This document shows, in pieces, positions 8,803 to 15,662 of a stretch of DNA of 64,000 nucleotides. A program made the position numbers and the translations under genes. Under the pieces are notes generated by a model. It saw only the letters and a program-made list of their open reading frames with translations, was not told the DNA's origin and did not search any database. The DNA comes from Arthrobacter sp. AQ5-05. Its GTDB lineage: Bacteria; Actinomycetota; Actinomycetes; Actinomycetales; Micrococcaceae. Positions within the stretch are counted from its first letter, which is position 1; each line of letters begins with the position of its first letter. The stretch covers positions 1 to 64,000 of the forward strand of contig NZ_QMKQ01000018.1 in the NCBI RefSeq assembly GCF_003287975.1, in the 5' to 3' direction.

Positions 8803-9830
8803 GATGCGCCCTGGAGTTGGGCGCGCAGGGAGCTGGTTCCCGACTGCCAGGCGTTCATCTGCCAGGTGCCGGCCAACGTGTCGAGCAGGATGACGGTCGC
8901 CGCACCGAAGAACACGTCCTGCATCATCCGGGGGTCCGCTTCGATGAGTCCGCCGGCGAGGTCCCTTCCGGCGATCTGCTCATGGACGGCATCCGCCTCC
9001 ACGTGTTCATCGAAATAGTCGGTGACGGGCGAGTCGAATCCGAGGCGCCGGAATCCGCGGGCGTACTTGGCGTTGGGCAACGACGACGTCATCTCGTAGA
9101 CCGCGAGGTGGCCGCAGGTCGCGCCGCGGTGGCGCCGGTGGAGCCCGAAGAGGGAGATGGCGTTGACCGAAGCCAGCGTGATGGCCGGGATGGCCTCGAT
9201 GTAGCTCCCGAAGTCGTGCTCGAGTCCCAAGCCCTCCATGGTCCGGGCAAACAGCTCTGCATGCGTTCGACCGGGGACCCCGCCGCCGTATTCGTCGGCC
9301 TGGATCTCCACCAGCGCCGACTTTGCCCGTCCGGTCAGCCGGGGAATCGCCCAGGTGTGCGGATCGGCCTCCTTGAGCTGGTAGATGGATTTGTGGATGA
9401 GGAATTCGCGCGCCTGTTCCAGGGTTGCCTGGCGTGCCACAAACGAGGAGACCGAGGGGCCCGTCGCCGCCCGGGTCATCTCGAATAGCGCGTCGGCAAC
9501 CGCCTGCGCGTTCGGGGCCGGGTGGGGAACTTCTCCCACGGCGTCCTTCAGGCGTTGCTCGAAGCGTTCTTCGATCCGCCTGCGCAGGGCCAGGAGCGGC
9601 GGATGCCATTCCCAGTCCTCGCGGATGGAATCGAAGCCCGAGTAGTGCAGTTCGTACAGGACAAACAGGGTCAGCTGGAGGTCCTCGTTGAACAGGATGT
9701 CGACATCGGCTCCGAAGGCCTCCTGAAGCGTTTCCCCGAGGTGGCGCAGGTCCGGGGGCAGGTCCGTGCGGATGAGTGTCGCCAACAGGGCGGAACTGAG
9801 CGGTCCACGTTCCGTGGGAAGTACTCGCAT
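8799..9830 (-). CDS. Iron-containing redox enzyme family protein (haem-oxygenase-like fold)
   Basis: A 343-residue protein of the haem-oxygenase-like diiron superfamily. Family-type segments are FLIHKSIYQLKEADPHTW, IQADEYGGGVPGRTHAELFA (Glu and His candidate metal ligands), AVYEMTSSLPNAKYARG and YFDEHVEADAVHEQIAG (a second His/Glu-rich helix). Related diiron enzymes cleave C-C or C-N bonds or oxygenate amines; the substrate here is unknown. ATG 9830 has CGGAG just upstream; ATG 9899, with AGGAGG 3 nt upstream, is an in-frame alternative adding 23 residues. It is first of a three-gene minus-strand set and overlaps the CDGSH gene by 4 bp. Confidence 0.82.
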   Translation of the reverse strand: MRVLPTERGPLSSALLATLIRTDLPPDLRHLGETLQEAFGADVDILFNEDLQLTLFVLYELHYSGFDSIREDWEWHPPLLALRRRIEERFEQRLKDAVGEVPHPAPNAQAVADALFEMTRAATGPSVSSFVARQATLEQAREFLIHKSIYQLKEADPHTWAIPRLTGRAKSALVEIQADEYGGGVPGRTHAELFARTMEGLGLEHDFGSYIEAIPAITLASVNAISLFGLHRRHRGATCGHLAVYEMTSSLPNAKYARGFRRLGFDSPVTDYFDEHVEADAVHEQIAGRDLAGGLIEADPRMMQDVFFGAATVILLDTLAGTWQMNAWQSGTSSLRAQLQGAS

Positions 9831-9937
9831 GATGCTCCGTTCGTGAATTGGTGCAGTTGGAAATCCGGCCAGGCAGCTGCGCTTGAGTTGGGCTGCCATG
9901 GTCCTCCTTGTCGTCTGCAGGGTTTCGTCCCCCACCA

Positions 9938-9966
9938 ACCGTAATTCACCGATTCCTGGCCGACAA
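9938..9966 (-). promoter_or_regulatory. Candidate promoter of the redox/CDGSH/ligase set
   Basis: On the minus strand TTGTCG and TACGGT are separated by exactly 17 bp, upstream of the first gene of the set. The leader to ATG 9830 would be about 100 nt and contains the alternative start at 9899. Confidence 0.5.
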
Positions 9967-10129
9967 GGATTTTGGCATACGTCGACAGGCGGCCTGCAGC
10001 ACCGCCGGTGGGCAAGGCCGGTTCCGGCCGGAAGGCGGACCATCCATGTCGTGAGGCACGACTTCGAGACGCACCGGGGCGTGTCCCCGATGGCGATTTT
10101 CTTGGGGGGGCGGCTCTCCGGATGGGCAC

Positions 10130-10897
10130 GGTGCGGAGGTCGACGGCTCAGCGATAGGTCGGGGCTAGCAAGGCGCACCGGGTGGCCATGCCGTGCCACT
10201 GTCTCAGGGCGTTGAAGCTGCGCCCGACTTGCTTTGCGCCGCTTGAGCCCTCCCGCCTCGCAGGCCGCAGGCCGCCCGCGGGCCGGGTTCATGCGCTTCC
10301 GGTTGGGCTTCCGGTCGTCCTTTTCGGGGATCATGCATGGGATGCCGCGGTCCCGGAGGTGTTCCCGGTTGCCCTTCGAGGAATAGGCCTTGTAGGCCAG
10401 GGTCTTCTTCGGACGGGTCCAGAGCGGCCAGGCAAGGGGGGCCTTGGCCCTCAGGGCGTCCAGGAGGTTTTCGAACATCGCGAAATCGCCGGCCTGCCCG
10501 GGCCCGATCGGCATCACCAACCGGCGCTGCTTCCCCTCCACCAGACAGTGGATCTTGGTCCCCGGCCCGCTGCGGGACGTGCCGATGGCTCGTCAGGTGG
10601 CTCGCCGAGCACCTTCTTGTCAATCGACACGCTCCCCTGTGCGGCGCGGGGGCTGGTGCGGTGCTGGCGGGCACGGTTGATCGTGGAGTCCACCGACACG
10701 CCCCGGTCGATCAGTCCGCGACTCTCGGCCTGGCCCGGCAGGACCGCCAGCACGGTGTTCCAGGAGCCGATTTTCCAGGTGGAGTCGGCGGCGTACCGGC
10801 GATGGCCCTTCCACTCGGTGCTCTTCGAACCGATGTGTTCGGGCAGGTCACTCCGGGGATTGCCGACGCGTTGGCGGGAGATGCTGCCATGAACCAC
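10130..10897 (-). pseudogene. IS5-family transposase remnant with frameshifts
   Basis: Read on the minus strand, this encodes WKGHRRYAADSTWK, then SRGLIDRGVSVDSTINRAR with the first catalytic Asp, then in another frame EGKQRRLVMPIGPGQAGD with DD-E spacing, AYSSKGNREHLRDRGIPCMI and PEKDDRKPNRKRMNPARGRP. These are sequential parts of an IS5/IS427-group transposase, but at least two frame changes are needed and the C-terminal RSFNALRQWHGMATR part is again in another frame. No inverted repeats were recognised. It ends about 50 bp before the right copy of the 110-bp direct repeat. Confidence 0.75.
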
Positions 10898-10944
10898 GAG
10901 CCGGTGGTCCTTGAACTGGTCTCTCCGCTCATGCCCGTGGAATC

Positions 10945-11058
10945 GGCCATGATCGAGGAGCGGCGCACCGAGCTGCAGCGCCTGGGCAACCCCGGAACCG
11001 GACCGGGCACCTCGGGCCGGTGAACCACCACCACCATTGACTTGCCGCGCGGCACAGC
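10945..11058. repeat. Right copy of the 110-bp direct repeat
   Basis: Matches 6796-6906. It contains a truncated DUF1003 3' end (about 27 codons, ending SGR plus stop) with no upstream part of that gene, then the TTGACT and spacer of the promoter of the first membrane paralog. Here the -10 hexamer is intact, so this copy appears to keep the original promoter-gene junction. Confidence 0.85.
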
Positions 11059-11070
11059 TACTGTGGTGCC
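11037..11070 (+). promoter_or_regulatory. Leaderless promoter of membrane paralog 1
   Basis: TTGACT (11037-11042), 16-bp spacer, TACTGT (11059-11064), then 6 bp to ATG 11071. The distance from -10 to ATG puts the transcription start at or next to the A of ATG, and there is no ribosome-binding site, so the mRNA should be leaderless. The same geometry recurs before the next three paralogs. Confidence 0.75.
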
Positions 11071-11817
11071 ATGTCGGCCACCAGCAAAACAGGCCAGTCC
11101 GAACTGGCCGTTCGCCTCCCCCGGGCCTCGGTCTTCGGGTTCCTTGTGGCCGCCGTGCTGTTCATGGCCTCGGCGGTGCTGCAGCACCTGGCTTCGATCC
11201 AACGCTGGGTGGTGCTGCGCGGGCAACGTCCCGGCAACGAGCTCACGGTCGAAGACCACCAATTGGACTACAGCTTCCCCGCAGATCCCTGGGAACCGAT
11301 CGGGACCGCGGCCCAGCTCTTCGGGGCGGCCACGCTGCTCCAGGCCGCAGGCATCCTGGCCATGGCCGTGGGAGTGCTGGCCGTGCCCCGCGCGGCACCC
11401 AACAAGGTCGGCATCATCGCCGAGCCGGTGCTCGGGGTCTTGGTTGCCGCCGCGTTCGCGGTCCTGGGCGCCCATGCCCTGGTCTCGGGGATCACCGGCG
11501 CGCCCTCCGACCTGCAGCACTCGCGGGTGTTGGCCCCGCTCATGGTCTGGTGCGGATTCGGCGGCCTGGCCGCCCTGGCGTGGCTGTGGTCCGGCATGTC
11601 GAGGGCGGCATCGCTGGCGTGCGTGTTCCTGCTGGGTTCAAACATGTTCGGTGCCGCGATCGCCAATTTCACGGTCGCTGCAATGATCGCCGGCTACGTC
11701 TCGCACGACACGACCCCCTGGCTCGAAAGCGTGGCCGCCGGCACGAGCGCCGCGGCCGCCCTGGCCATGGTCTTCGCAGCCGGCACCGTGGCGCGCCGCT
11801 ACCGGCGCGCGGGATAA
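11071..11817 (+). CDS. Membrane protein, paralog 1 of a four-gene tandem family
   Basis: A 248-residue protein with about six hydrophobic segments, of no family I can name. After the first membrane segment comes an outside loop with QRWVVLRGQ, then EDHQLDYSFPADPWEPIGTA and AQLFGAATLLQAAGILAMA. These blocks recur in the three following genes, at reduced conservation in copy 2. Short positive ends and lack of enzymatic motifs suggest a structural or sensory membrane protein. It has its own leaderless promoter, whose -35 region is duplicated upstream at 6796-6906. Confidence 0.75.
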   Translation: MSATSKTGQSELAVRLPRASVFGFLVAAVLFMASAVLQHLASIQRWVVLRGQRPGNELTVEDHQLDYSFPADPWEPIGTAAQLFGAATLLQAAGILAMAVGVLAVPRAAPNKVGIIAEPVLGVLVAAAFAVLGAHALVSGITGAPSDLQHSRVLAPLMVWCGFGGLAALAWLWSGMSRAASLACVFLLGSNMFGAAIANFTVAAMIAGYVSHDTTPWLESVAAGTSAAAALAMVFAAGTVARRYRRAG

Positions 11818-11852
11818 AACCAAGCCCACGCACCGGCGCAGCGACGCTGCCA

Positions 11853-11886
11853 TTGACTTCGGCGGTGCCCTGGCTAGGGTGGGGCC
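11853..11886 (+). promoter_or_regulatory. Leaderless promoter of membrane paralog 2
   Basis: TTGACT (11853-11858), 16-bp spacer, TAGGGT (11875-11880), 6 bp to ATG 11887. Same geometry as the other three copies; no ribosome-binding site. Confidence 0.72.
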
Positions 11887-12620
11887 ATGTCGGCCATCAA
11901 CGATTCTTCCCGGCTCACGCGGAGCGTCGGCTTCCGCACTGCTTCGTTCACGCTCCTGCTCGGAGCCGCCTTGCTGTTTCTCGCCTCGGCCGTCATCCAG
12001 CAGCGGGCCTCGATCCAGGGCTGGGAGGTCTTCAACGGCGAGCTGTCCGGCGACGGGCCGGGGGTCGACCCCCAGGATCAGTTCGCCGCCACGGCTCGGC
12101 TGTACAGTGTGGCCAACTGGCTCAAGGTGCTCGGGATGCTGGCCATGGCCGCGGGGGTGCTGGCACTGCCGCGGGGGTGCTGGCACTGCCGCGGGTGGCG
12201 CACAAACGGAAGGCAGTGGTTGCCGGTTCGGTGGCAGTGGTCCTCGTGGCCGTCTCGTTCGGAATCCACGCGATGCTCGCCGGGGACCAGGGTTCCACCG
12301 GCATCCAGACCCTCGTGATGGATCCGGCGTTGCCGGTGCGGATGATGTTTCTTCTCTCCTTGGTCGGCCTGGTGGCAGCGGCCATCTGGTGGCGGGGCAG
12401 CTCGCTTCCGGCCATGATCGGGTGCCTGTTCCTGCTCGGATCCACCGTGCTGGGCGATTTCGTGGCTTCCATCGTCATCACTCCCCTGCTCTACATGTTT
12501 GCCGGCGACGGGTTCTTCCCGGTCACCGAAATGGTGGTCATTGCAACCACCGCCGCGGCCGGCATCTCGATGCTTTTCGCAGTCGGTTCGCAGGTGCGCA
12601 GGGCAAACCGTACCGACTGA
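11887..12620 (+). pseudogene. Membrane paralog 2, frameshifted by a 20-bp tandem duplication
   Basis: The frame from ATG 11887 (MSAINDSSRL) follows the family through LKVLGMLAMAAGVLALP and is then thrown out of register by an exact duplication of 20 bp (12151-12170 repeated at 12171-12190). The family sequence resumes in the other frame with RVAHKRKAVVAGSVAVVLVA and continues to the stop at 12620. Deleting one 20-bp unit restores one open frame of 237 residues, the expected family length. As written, translation from 11887 ends at 12318. It lacks the acidic EDH box but keeps the six-segment hydrophobic pattern. Confidence 0.85.
12151..12190. repeat. Exact 20-bp tandem duplication that causes a frameshift
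   Basis: GCGGGGGTGCTGGCACTGCC occurs twice head to tail (12151-12170 and 12171-12190). Twenty is not a multiple of three, so the copy number decides whether membrane paralog 2 reads through. Confidence 0.97.
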
Positions 12621-12655
12621 GCACCGGGGCCCTTGGCCGGCTGCCCGGGCAACCA

Positions 12656-12689
12656 TTGACTCCTGCAGGCATATTGCTACGGTTGGGCC
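12656..12689 (+). promoter_or_regulatory. Leaderless promoter of membrane paralog 3
   Basis: TTGACT (12656-12661), 16-bp spacer, TACGGT (12678-12683), 6 bp to ATG 12690. Spacer and downstream TTGGGCC closely resemble copy 4. Confidence 0.75.
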
Positions 12690-13460
12690 ATGTCGGGGTT
12701 AAGCGAAACCGGTGGGCATGCCCGGGAAGTGCGCTTCCGCAAGACATCGTTCCTATTCATGCTCGCCGCCACGGTGCTGCTCCTGGTGTCCTTTACGCTG
12801 CAGCTGATCGCCTCGTTGCAGCGCTGGGTGACCTTCAGCGGCCCCCAGGGGCCGGCTGACCGCTCGGTCGAAGACCACGCCTATGACTACTTCCTGCCTT
12901 TTGAGGGCTGGGAGCCCATCGGCAACGCCGCCCAGCTCCTCGGAGCGGGTTTGCTCATCCAGGTGCTCGGCCTGCTCGCGATGGCGCTGGCGGTCATGCT
13001 GCTTCCGGCCGCGTCAACGGTGTTCGGCCGGGCCGCCACCGTTGGCATCGCCGTGGTCGAAGTCGTTTTGGTGCTCCTGGTGGCGGCCGCCTTCACGCTC
13101 CATGGCGGATTGGTCTTGGTCGCCGGGGTCAACGGGACGGCTACCGCGCTGGAGATCGGACCGGGGGTGTTCTGGTCGATGCTCTTGGTCGCGCTGACCG
13201 GGCTGGTGGCCTTGGCCCTGTTCTGGGGATACAGGTTGCCGGCGGCCGGGATTGCGTGCGTGTTCCTGATCGGGTCGACCATGGCGGGCTACCTCTTGGC
13301 CACCTACATGGTGGCACCGCTCTTCTTTGGCATGTCCCACGACACCGCCCGCTTCACCGAGACAGTGGTCGCGGCATCCACCGCCGCCGCGGCGGTCGCC
13401 GCGGCCTTCGGCGCCAGGAACTTGGTTCGCCGCAAGGCCATCGGCATCGAACCTGCGTAG
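12690..13460 (+). CDS. Membrane protein, paralog 3 of the tandem family
   Basis: A 256-residue six-segment membrane protein with the family blocks LQRWVTFSGPQGPAD, EDHAYDYFLPFEGWEPIG, NAAQLLGAGLLIQVLGLLAM and GYRLPAAGIACVFLIGSTMA. Intact frame, own leaderless promoter, and about 70 bp downstream of copy 2. Function unknown; the conserved acidic/aromatic loop after segment 1 is the best candidate for a binding site. Confidence 0.75.
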   Translation: MSGLSETGGHAREVRFRKTSFLFMLAATVLLLVSFTLQLIASLQRWVTFSGPQGPADRSVEDHAYDYFLPFEGWEPIGNAAQLLGAGLLIQVLGLLAMALAVMLLPAASTVFGRAATVGIAVVEVVLVLLVAAAFTLHGGLVLVAGVNGTATALEIGPGVFWSMLLVALTGLVALALFWGYRLPAAGIACVFLIGSTMAGYLLATYMVAPLFFGMSHDTARFTETVVAASTAAAAVAAAFGARNLVRRKAIGIEPA

Positions 13461-13529
13461 CGCCTGCCGCGACGACACCCGCACCGGCGAGCGCCTCCGG
13501 GGCTCCTGCGTGCGCTGCCCGGGCGCCCC

Positions 13530-13563
13530 TTGACTCGTGCGGGCACGTTGCTACGGTTGGGTC
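13530..13563 (+). promoter_or_regulatory. Leaderless promoter of membrane paralog 4
   Basis: TTGACT (13530-13535), 16-bp spacer, TACGGT (13552-13557), 6 bp to ATG 13564. No ribosome-binding site is present, supporting leaderless initiation. Confidence 0.75.
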
Positions 13564-14322
13564 ATGTCGGGCAGCAAGCCATCGGGAACGGGCCTCAAAG
13601 CCCTGCGTTTTCGTAGGGCCAGGATCCTGCGGCTGACCATTGCCGGTGCCCTGTTCCTGGCCTCCTGCCTCGTGCAGCTGGCCGCGGTGCTGCAACGCTG
13701 GGTGGTCCCAGCCGGCACCCGTGGACCCAGGGGCCTGTTGATCGAGAACCACCGCTACGACTACTACTTCCCCGTGGAGAGCTGGGTCCCGCTGGGCACG
13801 ACCGCGCAGCTGTTCGGTCTGGCCATGCTGCTGCAGGCGATCGGGGTCCTGGCCATGGCCGCCGGCGTCATGTTCCTGCCAGATCCAACGGTGGACCACC
13901 TCAGGATCGCCGGGATCGCCGCTGCCACATGCGAGGCACTGCTTGCCGTCCTCTTCGCGGCCTCCTTCGCCGTGATCGGGTCCCATGCGCTCATTTCCGG
14001 CCTCGCCGGAGCCGCATCCGGGATGCCGGATGCCACGGGGCTGTCCTGGGGCGTGCTCGTGGCCGGGGTGGTGTCTCCGCTGATCCTTGCCGCCCTGTGG
14101 CGCGTCAGGCTGCCGGCCGCCGGCGCCGCATGCCTGTTCCTGCTCGGCACCGGCTTCGCGGGCTACCTCGCGGCCATCTACGTGATCTCGCCCCTGATTG
14201 CGCTCAAGGCCCATGACGCCCGGTGGGCCGAGACGGTGATGGCGGTGTCGACCGCAGCCGCGGCGGTGGCCATGGCGGTGGGTGCCCTGTTCCTTGCGCG
14301 GCGCTCGTTGCCTGCCGCTTAG
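13564..14322 (+). CDS. Membrane protein, paralog 4 of the tandem family
   Basis: A 252-residue protein, start chosen at ATG 13564 because the promoter geometry and the MSG N-terminus agree with the other copies. It carries LQRWVVPAGTRGPRG, ENHRYDYYFPVESWVPLG, TTAQLFGLAMLLQAIGVLAM and VRLPAAGAACLFLLGTGFAG. Last of the tandem array; followed by about 310 bp without a gene before oleA. Confidence 0.75.
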   Translation: MSGSKPSGTGLKALRFRRARILRLTIAGALFLASCLVQLAAVLQRWVVPAGTRGPRGLLIENHRYDYYFPVESWVPLGTTAQLFGLAMLLQAIGVLAMAAGVMFLPDPTVDHLRIAGIAAATCEALLAVLFAASFAVIGSHALISGLAGAASGMPDATGLSWGVLVAGVVSPLILAALWRVRLPAAGAACLFLLGTGFAGYLAAIYVISPLIALKAHDARWAETVMAVSTAAAAVAMAVGALFLARRSLPAA

Positions 14323-14636
14323 CCGCCCGCAGTTCCTTGCGCCCTGGCCCGCTTTGCGCTTGGCTCTCAGGGAAACCGGCACCGGCCTTCCCGCGAACGA
14401 ACAGCCGATTCCAGCCCCCCGGATTCCGGCCTGATTGCGCAGGCTTCCCGGCCCCATGGAGGCCGCTTCCTTTGCGCACCGCATACAACAAAGGGCGCGC
14501 CCGTGTGTGGCGCAGGGCCCGGCAGGGAATACGGTAGGAGGAGGACAACCTTTATCGTTGGATTCCCCGATGACCCCGACGACCATTTTCTGCGCGGCCG
14601 GCACCGGCACGACAGCCCCGACACAAAGGCTAGATT
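14323..14636. other. Intergenic region between the membrane array and oleA
   Basis: No supported gene. Open frames on the minus strand are extensions of shadows. TAGATT (14631-14636) directly abuts the oleA start and is too close to act as a -10 for leaderless initiation there. The region may hold the ole promoter further upstream, but I cannot point to a convincing one. Confidence 0.4.
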
Positions 14637-15662
14637 TTGAACGGCAATGCAACGTTTAGGCACGACAACGCGGCCCTCTTGGCCGTCACCAGCGTGCAGG
14701 CCCCCAGGGTCCTGAGTTCGGCCGAATTCGACGAACGCCTGGCCCCCAGCCTCAAGCGGTTGCGCCTGTCCAAGAAACTGCTTGAACGCGTTTCCGGTGT
14801 CGTGGAACGCCGTTGGTGGTCCGAGGGCACCAGCTTCGACGACGCAGCGGTGGAGGCCGGCGGCAAGGCCATGGCCGAGGCCGGCATCGAGGCGGGCCAG
14901 ATCGGCCTGCTGATCAACACCTCGGTGACCCGGCGCAACCTGGAGCCCTCGGTGGCCTCGAAGGTGCACAACGATCTCGGCCTGCCTTCCTCGGCGATGA
15001 ACTTCGACATCACCAATGCCTGCCTGGGCTTTGTCAACGGCATGACCCTGGCCGCGAACATGATCGACTCCGGGCAGATCAAGTACGCGCTGGTGGTGGC
15101 GGGCGAGGACGCCCAGACCACCCAGGAAACCACCTTTGCCCGGCTCAACGCCGAGGATTCGACCCGCGAGGATTACCTGAACCAGTTCGCCACCCTCACC
15201 CTGGGCTCGGGTGCCGCCGCCGCGGTGATCGGCCCGGCCGACGCACATCCCGGCGCCCACCGGATCGTGGGCGGCGTCTCGCGCGCCGGGACCGAACACC
15301 ACGAACTGTGTGTGGGCGGCCTGAACGGCATGTACACCGACACCAAGGGACTGCTGGACAACGGACTGGAATTGGTGGTCAACGCCTGGGACGAGGCGCA
15401 CCAAGCGGGCTGGAACTGGCGGTCAATGGATCGCTACGTGACCCACCAGGTATCCAATTCCTACACCAACGCCATTATCAAGGCCGTGGGCCTGGTCCGG
15501 GACCGGGTGCCGATCACGTTCCCCAAGTGGGGCAATGTCGGGCCGGCCTCGCTGCCCATGACGCTTTCCCAGGAAGCCAAGACGTTGAAGCCCGGTGACC
15601 GGGTGCTGTGCATGGGTGTCGGCTCGGGCCTGAACACCGCCATGATGGAGCTTGCCTGGTGA
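14637..15662 (+). CDS. oleA: OleA, thiolase-like enzyme of olefin biosynthesis
   Basis: OleA joins two fatty acyl-CoAs head to head into a 2-alkyl-3-keto acid, the first step of long-chain olefin synthesis. The 341-residue KAS III-like protein has the catalytic triad Cys129 (ITNACLGF), His270 (YVTHQVSN) and Asn300 (KWGNVGPASL). The start is TTG 14637 with AAAGG 7 nt upstream. The following oleBC gene begins with GTGA overlapping the oleA TGA. Together with oleBC and oleD it forms a complete three-gene operon like that of Micrococcus luteus. Confidence 0.93.
   Translation: MNGNATFRHDNAALLAVTSVQAPRVLSSAEFDERLAPSLKRLRLSKKLLERVSGVVERRWWSEGTSFDDAAVEAGGKAMAEAGIEAGQIGLLINTSVTRRNLEPSVASKVHNDLGLPSSAMNFDITNACLGFVNGMTLAANMIDSGQIKYALVVAGEDAQTTQETTFARLNAEDSTREDYLNQFATLTLGSGAAAAVIGPADAHPGAHRIVGGVSRAGTEHHELCVGGLNGMYTDTKGLLDNGLELVVNAWDEAHQAGWNWRSMDRYVTHQVSNSYTNAIIKAVGLVRDRVPITFPKWGNVGPASLPMTLSQEAKTLKPGDRVLCMGVGSGLNTAMMELAW

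Noticed and set aside
9831-10541. N-terminal extension joining IS5 sequence to the iron-redox enzyme in one frame
   Set aside because: The junction is an accident of an open frame; the enzyme has its own start at 9830 (or 9899) and promoter, and the upstream part is transposase debris.
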